From positions 2,542,001 to 2,606,000 of the forward strand of contig JAXMCA010000001.1 in the NCBI GenBank assembly GCA_046349595.1: 64,000 bases of DNA, written 5' to 3'. Made by a program: the position numbers and the translations under genes. The notes below the pieces were generated by a model. It worked only from the letters and a program-made list of their open reading frames with translations, made no database searches and had not been told where the DNA came from. Within the stretch, counting starts at the first letter, position 1. Every line of letters starts with the position of its first letter. The DNA comes from JACRLW01 sp046349595. GTDB taxonomy: Bacteria; Planctomycetota; UBA1135; UBA2386. This document shows positions 14,357 to 23,316 of this stretch, in pieces.

Positions 14357-15937
14357 TCATCGCCGTTCCCGCAGCCCGGCCGGAACTGCGTCGTGCCACC
14401 CCGCGCGCAGGCGCGCCGCGAGTTCGTCGACGACGGCGCGATTCGCCGCGAGACCGGCGACGTTGACGTTCTCGCCCGGGTCCGTCCGGTGGTCGTAGAG
14501 CTCGCGCGCCGCGAGCGCGCCGGTCTTGCGCACGGTCCACTCGACGTAGCGGTGCGTCGCGGTGCGGATCGCACGGCCGAAGTACTCGATGCCGTCCGGC
14601 GCGACCCAGATTCCCTCGCGCAGGAACACGCTGAACACGGCTTCCTTCCATTGGCGCGCGGGGTCTCTGAGCAGCGGCGCGAAGCTCGTGCCTTCGAGCC
14701 CGTCGGGCAAGGGCGCGTCGCAGAGGGCGCACAGCGTCGGATACAGGTCGACGAGTTCGACCAGGGCATCGCAGCGCGCGCCGGTCACCTGCCGGCCCGG
14801 TGCCTTCACGATCAACGGCACGCGCGTGTCGACCTCGTAGTTCGTCATCTTGCACCAGCTCTGGTGGTGCCCGAGCTTCCAGCCGTGGTCGCTCCACAGA
14901 ACGACGACGGTGTTCTCCGCGAGTCCGAGTCGGTCGAGCGCGTCGAGCAGCTTGCCGATCTGCGCGTCGGTGTAGCTGACCGACGCGAGGTAGCCGTGCC
15001 GGAGCAGACGCATCTGCGCTTCGGTCAAGGGACCCTCGGGCGGCGTCGGCGCATCGCGGAAGTCGGTGTAGCCGCGCAGTTCGCGCATCGTGTTGATCGC
15101 CATCGGCGGTGCGTCCTGCACCGGCGCGCGGTCGTCGGCGAGCGGGATCGCGTCACGGTCGTAGAGGTCCCAATAGCGCTTCGGCGCGTTGAACGGCAGG
15201 TGCGGTCGATAGAAGCCGACCGCCGCGAAGAAGGGCGTGCCCGCCGCCTTCAGCTCCGCGAGCTTCGACACCGCGAACTCGGCCTGCGCGCCGTCGAAGT
15301 AGGCCGCGTCCGGCACGTCGGGTGACTCGGTCGCGACGCACTTCAGGTACCACTTGCCGAAGCGGTCGATGTGTCGCTTGTCCTGGCCGGCGGCCGTGAG
15401 CTCGGCCTTGCGCGCTTCCAGCGCCGCGACGTTCCGCGGATCGCAGTAGACGGCGTCGGGATCGAAGGGAAAGCCGTCGAGGAAGGTCCGCGGGTCGCTC
15501 CACGACTTCGGGTCCGGGAGGTTGTTGTGGAAGATCTTGCCGATCGACCAGGTGCGGTAACCGCTGCCATGGAGCTGCTGCGGGAGGGTCACCAGATCCG
15601 GATGTGCGGTGCGGAAGTCGGTGCGCAGGTCGAGCACGCCGAGGCTCTCCGGCCGGCGTCCCGTCATCACACTCGCGCGCGACGGATTGCACACCGCCTG
15701 CTGGCAGTGCGCCTGCGTGAACAGCACGCCCTCGCGCGCGAGCCGATCGATGTTCGGCGTGATCGCGTAGGACGCTCCATAGCAGCCGAGTTCCGTGCGC
15801 AGGTCGTCGACGGCGATGAACAGCACGTTCGGCGGCCGCGACGACGCGGATCGATTGCTCGCGCAGGCGACGAGCAGGACGACGAGAGCGGCGGACAAGG
15901 CCTGCACGAGGCGCCCAAGGAGCGAAGGGACGAGCAC
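14357..15937 (-). CDS. Lipoprotein sulfatase (iduronate-2-sulfatase-like)
   Basis: A 526-residue type I sulfatase. The signal peptide ends in a lipobox-like LVACAS, so it is probably membrane-anchored outside the cytoplasm. Metal-binding DD occurs in AVDDLRTELGCYG; the sulfatase signature CNPSRASVMTG places Cys83 as the residue converted to formylglycine; SDHGWKLG and later conserved blocks complete the fold. Order of motifs and the FHNN-LPDPKSW segment fit the iduronate-2-sulfatase-like group (S1_7 type) abundant in Planctomycetes, which strip sulfate from algal or animal polysaccharides. Start is GTG 15937; no sulfatase-maturing enzyme lies in the window. Confidence 0.93.
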   Translation of the reverse strand: MLVPSLLGRLVQALSAALVVLLVACASNRSASSRPPNVLFIAVDDLRTELGCYGASYAITPNIDRLAREGVLFTQAHCQQAVCNPSRASVMTGRRPESLGVLDLRTDFRTAHPDLVTLPQQLHGSGYRTWSIGKIFHNNLPDPKSWSDPRTFLDGFPFDPDAVYCDPRNVAALEARKAELTAAGQDKRHIDRFGKWYLKCVATESPDVPDAAYFDGAQAEFAVSKLAELKAAGTPFFAAVGFYRPHLPFNAPKRYWDLYDRDAIPLADDRAPVQDAPPMAINTMRELRGYTDFRDAPTPPEGPLTEAQMRLLRHGYLASVSYTDAQIGKLLDALDRLGLAENTVVVLWSDHGWKLGHHQSWCKMTNYEVDTRVPLIVKAPGRQVTGARCDALVELVDLYPTLCALCDAPLPDGLEGTSFAPLLRDPARQWKEAVFSVFLREGIWVAPDGIEYFGRAIRTATHRYVEWTVRKTGALAARELYDHRTDPGENVNVAGLAANRAVVDELAARLRAGWHDAVPAGLRERR

Positions 15938-16053
15938 GGTGGAGCGACGCTAGCGACCCGAGCGGCCCCGTGCACCGGCAACCCACCGATCCGGTGACTA
16001 TGCTCGCGTCGCCTCTGTCGGTGCCTCGCGCGAACGACGAGCCGGAACCACCC

Positions 16054-16404
16054 ATGCCCCCGAATCGCAACTTGGAACGTGTGCGCCGACTGTGTCTGGC
16101 GCTCCCCGAAACCCGGGAGGAGCTGGCATGGGGACACCCGGTCTTCAAGGCCGGCGCCAAGACCTTCGTGGCGATCGAAACCGTCGAGGGCCGCCCGTCG
16201 GTGGCCTTCCGGCTCCCGCCCGAGGACGTCGCCTTCCTCCTGAGTGCGGAAGGGTTCTTCTCCACCCCCTACGGGCGCGGCCTCTGGGTCAGCAGCTGGG
16301 CAGACGGTCGGCTGGATGAGCCGCTCATTCGCTCCCTGGTGGAGCGCAGCTACCGCACGGTGGCGCTCAAACGGATGCTGAAGGCGCTCGACGGGACGCG
16401 ATAG
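16054..16404 (+). CDS. MmcQ/YjbR family protein
   Basis: A 116-residue small protein of the YjbR (CyaY-like fold, DNA-binding-like) family: LERVRRLCLALPETREEL at the N-terminus, AWGHPVFKAGAKTF, then PPEDVAFLL and a C-terminal LVERSYRTVALKRML helix. Its molecular role is not established. ATG 16054 gives the normal family length; the frame is open further upstream to a GTG (15970) and an ATG (16000), but those add a proline-rich stretch not seen in the family. It is divergent from the sulfatase and alone. Confidence 0.85.
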   Translation: MPPNRNLERVRRLCLALPETREELAWGHPVFKAGAKTFVAIETVEGRPSVAFRLPPEDVAFLLSAEGFFSTPYGRGLWVSSWADGRLDEPLIRSLVERSYRTVALKRMLKALDGTR

Positions 16405-17019
16405 CTCCGCCAACGAGCATCTCGCACGCAATGCAGCTCGCAACGCACGAGGGGCAGGCCGTGAACGAGAGGCCGGTCGCGACGAGGAGCCGAACCGCGG
16501 GATGTCGATGGACAGGATCCTCAGCATCGCGTCGCTGACGGACGCGCTCACCTGCACCGAGGTCTTGCATTCGCCCAGGACGACACCTGATCGACGCCTT
16601 CGCCCGCGCGCCGGCGGGCACCACCGCGCCCAGCCTCTCGGGGTACGCCGCCGCCCGGCTGGACTGGGCGGGCCGCCTGGCAGGTCGCCAACACTTGCCG
16701 ACCGCGGCGCTCGCCATCATGCGCCGCGAGTCCGGACTCCAGTTCCCCGGACAGTTGCACTTCGAGATCGCCGGCGCCCTCGATGCAACCTTCGAGCTGC
16801 CGCCCGGCAACTACGAGGTGACGGTCACGCACTCCGACGGCACGATCACGCGCCGGACCATCGCGCTGGGTCGCGCGGGGGCGGAGCTGAGTCCGACGTG
16901 GGATCGGTGAGTGTCAGCGACCTGGAAGGCGAGGGATCGCCGGCGTTGGGGCATCGAACGCGAACCGGTGCCCGACGGTGAAACTCGCGCACCGAAGCTC
17001 GCGTGCGAGGCGTGATCGC
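16405..17019. other. 615-bp gap with gene remnants
   Basis: No complete gene. It contains the fragment listed at 16539-16910; the remaining bases show several short overlapping frames on both strands with no recognisable domain, start or terminator. Confidence 0.4.
16539..16910 (+). pseudogene. Fragment of an unidentified protein (C-terminal part)
   Basis: A frame open from 16539 to TGA at 16908-16910 has protein-like composition but no ATG and no plausible upstream start. Its last 50 residues (LHFEIAGALDATFELPPG, then NYEVTVTHSDGTITRR) look like a beta-sandwich of the carboxypeptidase-regulatory or PEGA type that ends larger exported proteins. I read it as the 3' remnant of a decayed gene; the parent family is not identified. 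A genuine small gene with a TTG start at 16695 (71 residues) cannot be excluded. Confidence 0.35.
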
Positions 17020-20000
17020 CTACCGCGGCCCGATGCGCGCATGTCCACCATTGCTGAGCACGACCGACAATGCGTTGGCGCTCGGGTCCAGGCACACCCA
17101 CTGCTGGAACAACTCGACTCCGACGATCGAGTTGCTCGAAGGGACCAGGAACGCATTGGAGCCGTGGCCCACCGCGTCGGTGACCTGCGCCTGCACGACT
17201 TCCGGCCCGACCAGCAGCAGGCATCCGGGTGCTCCGATCTGGGTCAGGTCGAGCGGTGGGGAGAAGCCGCCATAGGAACTCGCTGAGAACCCGGTGCAAA
17301 GCGAGGCCGCCGACAGGGGCTGGGCGTCGCGCAGGTGCACGGCGAAGGTCTGTCCGATCGACGGCGTCCGCACCGCATACAGCTCGGGAACCAGGCCCCG
17401 ATCGGTGCAGGTGAAGCGATAGCGCAGGTACTGCGCCGAACCCCCGGGCACGGTGATCGGCAAGCCGCCGGCTGCCAGAGGCGGCACGTAGTTGCCGGTA
17501 TACACCTCGATCGAGATCAGGGTGTCCGCGGGCAGGGTGATCGGCGCCCATTGCGCCCGATACCAGCCGCGGGTCCGGTGGAGGACGAGATTCGAAGAGC
17601 GCAGGAGCGTTCCACTGTGCGCGTAGGACCCACCGTCCCATGCGCGCAGCATGACCGGGATCGTGATCGTGGCGTAGTTGGGATCGAAGGACTGCGTCTC
17701 GAACGCGATGCCGTCGATGGTCCGTGCATGGTCCGGCACGTGGGTGGCGAAGCTGACATAGCTGCCCTGCGGAGGAGTCGTGACGACCAGCGGCTGATCC
17801 AGGTTCGCCCCGAAGCCGATGGTCGAGGTGTTCCCGCCTGCACAGCCCTGACCGAAGGCCTCGTATCGGGCGACGGGAACATAGGGCGACAATCCGATGG
17901 TCCGCTGCGTCGAGGCGGTCGCACCCTTGTCGTCCGTGACGGTCAACGTGACGGTCAACTGGGTCTGCAGCGCGATCCGGTCACATCGATCGAGGTTGTA
18001 CACATGCCGCGCCTTACGCACTGTCGGATCGAGGAAGATCGGATCCGAGCCGTCGCCCGGGTCGATCTTGAACACCATCGGAGCCCCGTCGGGATCGGTG
18101 GAACCGCCGGCGTCGAACTCCACCGCCAAGGGGACCATTCCGGACGAGACACTGAACGCGAGGCTCGGCGATGGCGGAAGGTTGTTCGGGTCTATGGAGG
18201 TGATACTCAGGATCCGGTACCCGAACGAACTCCTCGCGTCGTTCGGCGTGGAGCTGATCTGCAGGCGCACGGTGTCGCCCGGAACATCGAGCGCGACACC
18301 CTGGAGTTGCTCGCCCCAGAACGGTGAGCCCGGCACATGCTGCCCGCTGCCGTCGGTGACACCGATCGTGTCATGGGCGCTCGACGACGACCAGGATGCC
18401 CGGGTCAGCGGATCGAAGAGAACGCGCAGGGCCGAGGCCCCGGGAATCTGGAAGGTCTGGAGCGCCGACCCGGAGTCCGGATAAGGGTGCTGGGATTCCG
18501 GGAAGCCGGTGCTCGGATAGGGCGACGTCGAGGCGTAGCCATGCAGTCCGCGCCACCAAGCGTGCTGGCGGAGCATCGAGTCGAAGGCTCCCTGATGCAG
18601 GTCGGCGTCCGCCAGGATGAAGGCTTCGAAGATGTCGTCGAAGGTGTCCGTTCCGCCCGCGGACATGTAGCGGAAGGCGTATGGAGCCAGCTCCCAGCCA
18701 TTGGCCCGCCCGAATCGCAATGTGGAGTCCCGCAGGAAGCCCGACAGGATACGGCCGTTCTCGTGAGTGTCTACCCGTGTCGCCACATAGTTCATGGGAT
18801 AGTGAAAGGAGTTGGCGCACGACCTCACGAGCCAACAGTACGAGGAGTCCATGAAGTCCCAGGTCGAGCTGTCGACTGTCTGGGGAGGGCAGCTGCAACG
18901 CATCAGCGCTGCGTAGAAGTCGGCCTGACCTTCGGCAAAGGAGTCCGCCATCACCGTGGCATTCGACCCGGATGCAGACACTGGGAACCCGAGAGAATCC
19001 TGGATGGCGTGGGCCATCTCGTGGTTCCAGGTGTCGATGTCGCTCGGAAGGTAGCCGGACGTGAAGAGGGCAATAGCGACCACGTTCTGCTGGATCAGAT
19101 AGCACGAACCATATCCACAGGGATCCCAGAACCACTGATCGGTGATCCGCAGTTGGGGAGCCCAATCACCGTGCCCGATCGCTTCGAATCCCAGTGCGTT
19201 GAACACAGCGTGCTCGTACGCAGCGGTCTGGCCGAGCACCCCGGGGAATGCCGCTGGATCGTCGAGGCGATAGCGGAAGTCCAGGGAGGAGGACTGGGCA
19301 CGAAGGCCGATGCTGTAGTCCGCGTAGACATCGGCGAAGGGCCCCCGCAGAAAGCCGCTTCCGTCGAGGAAGTGCAGCGCGCTCTGGAAAGCCGGTGTCT
19401 GGCACCAGTTCCACGTGAAGGAGGTGCCGATGCCGCCGGAATCCAAGCTGAGTCGATGCCTATCCAGGATCCGCCCGTCGGCCACGTCCACGATCAGCCG
19501 GAGAGTCGGCACCTTCGCGGCCCCGGTGACGACATCGACCGGGCAGGCGACGTGGATCGTCCCGCTCGGCGCGACGAAGACCTCGGGCGCACCGAGCACG
19601 GGCGATCCGACAGCCGCGCGATCCGCTCGAGCCGGCGAAGCCTGTCGGAGCAACCCCGTGTCGACACCACCGCGGTCGTCGCCCAGGATCGACCCGGGCG
19701 GAAGGAGTGACTCCAAGCGCCCCTCGAGCGTGGGGAAGTCCGCCGGGCCGCGATCGAGGGCATCCGGCACGAGCGCCAGATCGGTGATGATCGCGCGCGG
19801 CCGACCTTCCGGGTCGAGGACGACGCGCACGTAGCCGCCGTGCACGGGCGCCAGCGTCCTCGCCGGCCCGGCGGGCACGTATTGCGCGTAGTCGAGCAGC
19901 GCCCCGTCCGCATCGATCCGCTTGCGCACGAGACGGACGTGCGCTGCGCCCTTCCCATCCAGGATCAGCGCAGCGAAGTCGTGAAGAGCGGCCTCGCCAG

Positions 20001-20235
20001 CCTGTTCCGCATCCACGGTCTCGCCGCGCATCACCGCGCCGTGCCGGGGAAAGACCAGCCGACGGCGACTCCAACCCTCGCATTGGAGACCGATGGGGTG
20101 CGTCTGCACCTCGGACGACAGCACTTCGACCGAAGGCGTCGACGGGCTTCCGCCGCGACGGAGCACGATGTCAGCGCCCTGCTGGGGGAGGAGCGGAGAA
20201 ACGACGAGGAGGGCGGCGGCAGCCAGGCGACTCAT
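17020..20235 (-). CDS. Secreted gluzincin metallopeptidase with PKD domain and beta-rich tail
   Basis: A 1071-residue exported protein. Signal peptide at residues 1-18; a propeptide-like region to about 250; a catalytic domain with HEMAH (zinc ligands) and, about 30 residues on, the EGQADF glutamate, the gluzincin arrangement seen in thermolysin/fungalysin-type enzymes (M36-like by order, not proven). A PKD domain lies at about 645-745 (VEFDAGGSTDPDG, TVTLTVTDDKGATA). The last 300 residues form a beta-rich unit opening FGQGCAGG and closing GAPGCLLLVG ... LDPSANALSVV, which I associate with Planctomycetes secreted proteins. It likely degrades extracellular protein. ATG 20235 has AGAGG upstream. 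Confidence 0.85.
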   Translation of the reverse strand: MSRLAAAALLVVSPLLPQQGADIVLRRGGSPSTPSVEVLSSEVQTHPIGLQCEGWSRRRLVFPRHGAVMRGETVDAEQAGEAALHDFAALILDGKGAAHVRLVRKRIDADGALLDYAQYVPAGPARTLAPVHGGYVRVVLDPEGRPRAIITDLALVPDALDRGPADFPTLEGRLESLLPPGSILGDDRGGVDTGLLRQASPARADRAAVGSPVLGAPEVFVAPSGTIHVACPVDVVTGAAKVPTLRLIVDVADGRILDRHRLSLDSGGIGTSFTWNWCQTPAFQSALHFLDGSGFLRGPFADVYADYSIGLRAQSSSLDFRYRLDDPAAFPGVLGQTAAYEHAVFNALGFEAIGHGDWAPQLRITDQWFWDPCGYGSCYLIQQNVVAIALFTSGYLPSDIDTWNHEMAHAIQDSLGFPVSASGSNATVMADSFAEGQADFYAALMRCSCPPQTVDSSTWDFMDSSYCWLVRSCANSFHYPMNYVATRVDTHENGRILSGFLRDSTLRFGRANGWELAPYAFRYMSAGGTDTFDDIFEAFILADADLHQGAFDSMLRQHAWWRGLHGYASTSPYPSTGFPESQHPYPDSGSALQTFQIPGASALRVLFDPLTRASWSSSSAHDTIGVTDGSGQHVPGSPFWGEQLQGVALDVPGDTVRLQISSTPNDARSSFGYRILSITSIDPNNLPPSPSLAFSVSSGMVPLAVEFDAGGSTDPDGAPMVFKIDPGDGSDPIFLDPTVRKARHVYNLDRCDRIALQTQLTVTLTVTDDKGATASTQRTIGLSPYVPVARYEAFGQGCAGGNTSTIGFGANLDQPLVVTTPPQGSYVSFATHVPDHARTIDGIAFETQSFDPNYATITIPVMLRAWDGGSYAHSGTLLRSSNLVLHRTRGWYRAQWAPITLPADTLISIEVYTGNYVPPLAAGGLPITVPGGSAQYLRYRFTCTDRGLVPELYAVRTPSIGQTFAVHLRDAQPLSAASLCTGFSASSYGGFSPPLDLTQIGAPGCLLLVGPEVVQAQVTDAVGHGSNAFLVPSSNSIVGVELFQQWVCLDPSANALSVVLSNGGHARIGPR

Positions 20236-21210
20236 GTCTGGGCCTCTTCTGGAGAGTCGATCGAGCGGGCGCATCGTGGCCGTCGGGGCGGGTGGCGACA
20301 AGTTGCCTGCAGAGACTCGGGAGGATGGACTCGAGGCCCGTCGAGGGGTTCGGCTCGACCGCATTCCGCGCGGAACCAAAGGCAAGGCATGGTCGAGGCT
20401 CGAATCGGATTGCAGGGCCGTCCCGATCGTGCGCGCCGCAGCCCGCGTTCTGACCCGCACCGACCTGGGAATCCGCTCCGTCACGCGATGAGGCGACGGA
20501 CAGCCGACCAATCGCGAGGGGCCGGTCGCGTTCGAACAGAGGTGAAACGGCTCGGACGTCGAGCACGTCACCGGGAGCGGCGGCGTCGATCGCCAGCTGC
20601 AACGCCGTGCCGCCGCCGGTGACGACGATCGTCCGCTGTGCAGCGATCGGAGCGACGCAGATCGCGGACAACGAGACGGCCGTATCGTTTGGGAACATGG
20701 TGCCGGTGCTCCTTCATGAGTCCGTAGGCCGGAGAATCGTCGCGCGCAGCGACGATTCGGAGGCCGAAGAGCCCCAGCCAACAAGGCGGCCTGGGCCATT
20801 CTGGTCGGCGCGCAGCGGCGACGCGGCGACGCGGCGACCCGAATGGGTTGCGACCCAGGCCGCGATGAGCAACTGCACAACGGCGCCGCGCAATGGCATC
20901 GTCAGCGATTGCCACCCGCTCGATCCGCACGATCGTGCGATGCCCGAGGCGGCGCGGCTCCGCGACTTGAAGCGGGCATTGCCGGCGCCGCCGGACCGCG
21001 GTTGATCCGTGTGCAGGCACGCGACGAGGGGGTCGAGCGGCCGCTGCGCAACGTGCCGCAGGAGCGATGGACTGAGCACGCCGTGGCGAGGTCATCGACC
21101 GCGACGGGCGTGCGCACCGGCGACCCCAGGTCCGGCGCGATCGCGAAAGCCCGCCTCGTGCCGATGGTGACACATCGGAATGCCACAGCACGCAGCTACC
21201 ATCGCCGCCG
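20236..21210. other. 975-bp gap between divergent peptidase genes
   Basis: Besides the signal-peptide fragment at 20549-20698 no gene can be supported. Open frames in 20607-21191 on both strands have arginine-rich, low-complexity translations typical of GC-rich shadow frames. Promoters for both flanking peptidase genes must lie here, but no convincing -35/-10 pair was identified. Confidence 0.4.
20549..20698 (-). pseudogene. Orphan N-terminus of a secreted beta-helix-type protein
   Basis: From ATG 20698 the translation gives a signal peptide (SLSAICVAPIAAQ) followed by TIVVTGGGTALQLAIDAA and APGDVLDVRA, the usual opening of secreted right-handed beta-helix proteins in Planctomycetes (a 'values for an index of positions' motif before the helix repeats). 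After about 50 codons the resemblance stops and the frame runs on without repeats until it overlaps the metallopeptidase start. I read it as a 5' remnant of a deleted gene. Confidence 0.45.
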
Positions 21211-23274
21211 ATGTCGCCCGCTGCTCTCCCGTCGTTCCTCCTCCTCGCCGTGCTCGCGCTGACGGCCTCTGCCCCAACGATTGGAGCTCAGGACGAACCG
21301 AAGGACACGAAGGCGCGCATCGAGGAGCGGGTGCGGGACATCTACGAGCGCGGTCGCTTCGGCGTGCGCCCGTTCCGGGCCGACTGGTTGCCGGACAGCT
21401 CGGGATACGTGGTTCGCGAGGGCCGCGGGGATCGCACGGAGTCGTTTCGTGTGGACCTGCGAAGCGGTGAGCGCAGCGAGTTGAGCGATGCGCAACGCGG
21501 TGAGATCGAGGCTTCGGACCGCGTCTCGCCGGACGGACGACGTGAGATCGAGCTGCGCGACGGTGACCTGTACCTGCGCGATCGAGCAGGCGGCGAGCCG
21601 AAGCGTCTCACCTCGAACGCACGCGCCGACGAGGTGAGCGACGACCACGCCCGCTGGAGTCCCGACAGCCGTCGCATCGCCTTCGTCGAGACCGACCTGT
21701 CGCAGGTGCGGGTCCGCAGCGATCTGCTCGGCGACGATCCCACCTACCCGAGCGTCCGCAAGACCCGCTTCGCCCGCGTCGGCGGCACGATCCCGTCGCT
21801 GCGGGTCGGCGTGGTCGACGTCGAGTCCCGCGTGCTGCACTGGATCGACGTGGCGCAACCGCCGGAGGGCTTCTACCTCGGTCAGGTCGAGTGGGCCTGC
21901 AACTCCGACGAGCTGCTGATCGAGAAGCTGAGCCGCTTCCGCGACGAGCGGGAGTTCCTGCTCGCCGACCTGCGCAGCGGTGCGGTGACGCGGATCTTCC
22001 ACGAGAGCGATCCGGCCTGGGTCGTCGCCAGCTACCAGGTCAACGCCGGACTCGAATGGCTCGAGGGCGGCGGCGCGTTCCTCGTGATCCACGAGCGCGA
22101 CGGTTGGCGCCACGCGTGGGTGTACGAGCGCAGCGGTGCGCAGCGACACCTGCTCACCCCCGGCGCCTTCGACATCATCGAGCGCGCGGCGATCGACGAA
22201 GCCGGCGGCTGGTTCTACTTCTACGCATCGCCGGACAACGCCACGCAGCGCTACCTCTACCGCGTGCCGCTCGACGCGTCGTCGGCCCCGCAGCGCGTGA
22301 CGCCCGCCGACCAGCCCGGCAGTCACGACTACGTGTTCTCGCCCGATCGCCGCTCCGCGCTCCACACCTGGTCGAGCTTCGACCGACCGCCGGTGACCGA
22401 GCTCGTCGAACTCGAGGGCCACACTGTGCTGCGCGTGCTGGAGGACAACGCGGCGCTGCGCGCACGCGTCCGCGAGACCGGCTACCGCGAGACCGAGTTC
22501 CTGAAGCTGCGCATCGCGGACGACGTCACGCTGGATGCATGGCTGATGAAGCCGCCCGGTTTCGATCCGGCGAAGAAGTACCCGGTGCTGGTGTACGTCT
22601 ACAGCGAGCCGCACGCCCAGACGGTGCTGGACCGCTATGGCGCCGCGCAGGCCGACTACCACCGCGTGATCGCCGACCTCGGCTATCTGGTCGTCTCGAT
22701 GGACAGCCGCGGCACGCCGGCGCCCAAGGGCGCGGCCTGGCGGCGCGCCGTGTTCGGCAGCCTCGGGCCGCTTTCGACCGCGGAGCAGGCCGCCGGCCTC
22801 CGCGAACTCGCGCGCCAGCGCAGCTACGTCGATCTCGATCGCGTCGGCATCTGGGGCTGGAGCGGCGGCGGGTCGAACACCCTCAATGCGATGTTCCGCG
22901 AACCCGATCTCTACAAGGTCGGCATCGCGGTCGCCGCCAAGCCCCAGCCCTGGCTCTACAACGCGTGGTTCCAGGAGATCTACATGCGCACGCCCGAGGT
23001 CAACCCCGACGGCTACCAGCGCTCCGCACCGATCCACTTCGCCGAAGGACTGCGCGGCGATCTGTTGATCGTCCACGGCACCGGCGAACTCAACACCCAC
23101 ATCCAGATCACCGAAGGTCTCGTCGACCGCCTGATCGAACTCGGCAAGCCCTTCGACTCGATGATCTACCCACACCGCGATCACGGCATCCGCGAGGGCG
23201 CGGGCACCTCGGTTCACCTGCGGATGCTGATGATCCGCTATCTCCTCGACCATCTGGCGCCGGGGTCGCGCTGA
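21211..23274 (+). CDS. Secreted S9-family prolyl peptidase (DPP IV-like), catalytic Asp replaced by Glu
   Basis: A 687-residue exported enzyme: signal peptide to about residue 26, a beta-propeller (residues about 50-430, WSPDSRRIAF blade motif), then an alpha/beta-hydrolase domain. The nucleophile is Ser551 in GWSGGG; the acid position, Asp in HGTxDDN of DPP IV, is Glu626 in HGTGELNTH; His658 is in YPHRDHG. Glutamate can replace aspartate in such triads, and I recall a bacterial subgroup with this form, so activity is still likely. The enzyme would cleave dipeptides or short peptides taken up from extracellular proteolysis, in step with the neighbouring metallopeptidase. Lone gene, ATG start, no clear SD. 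Confidence 0.9.
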   Translation: MSPAALPSFLLLAVLALTASAPTIGAQDEPKDTKARIEERVRDIYERGRFGVRPFRADWLPDSSGYVVREGRGDRTESFRVDLRSGERSELSDAQRGEIEASDRVSPDGRREIELRDGDLYLRDRAGGEPKRLTSNARADEVSDDHARWSPDSRRIAFVETDLSQVRVRSDLLGDDPTYPSVRKTRFARVGGTIPSLRVGVVDVESRVLHWIDVAQPPEGFYLGQVEWACNSDELLIEKLSRFRDEREFLLADLRSGAVTRIFHESDPAWVVASYQVNAGLEWLEGGGAFLVIHERDGWRHAWVYERSGAQRHLLTPGAFDIIERAAIDEAGGWFYFYASPDNATQRYLYRVPLDASSAPQRVTPADQPGSHDYVFSPDRRSALHTWSSFDRPPVTELVELEGHTVLRVLEDNAALRARVRETGYRETEFLKLRIADDVTLDAWLMKPPGFDPAKKYPVLVYVYSEPHAQTVLDRYGAAQADYHRVIADLGYLVVSMDSRGTPAPKGAAWRRAVFGSLGPLSTAEQAAGLRELARQRSYVDLDRVGIWGWSGGGSNTLNAMFREPDLYKVGIAVAAKPQPWLYNAWFQEIYMRTPEVNPDGYQRSAPIHFAEGLRGDLLIVHGTGELNTHIQITEGLVDRLIELGKPFDSMIYPHRDHGIREGAGTSVHLRMLMIRYLLDHLAPGSR

Positions 23275-23316
23275 GCCACGCGTCCCGCAAGGCTCCGCCG
23301 CCTCACAGCCTGCGAC

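Noticed and set aside
16000..16053. Earlier ATG start for the YjbR protein
   Set aside because: Adds 18 proline-rich residues not expected in the family, and 16054 gives the usual length.
21196..23253. A 685-codon minus-strand frame opposite the S9 peptidase
   Set aside because: Shadow frame; the plus strand has the propeller and triad motifs.
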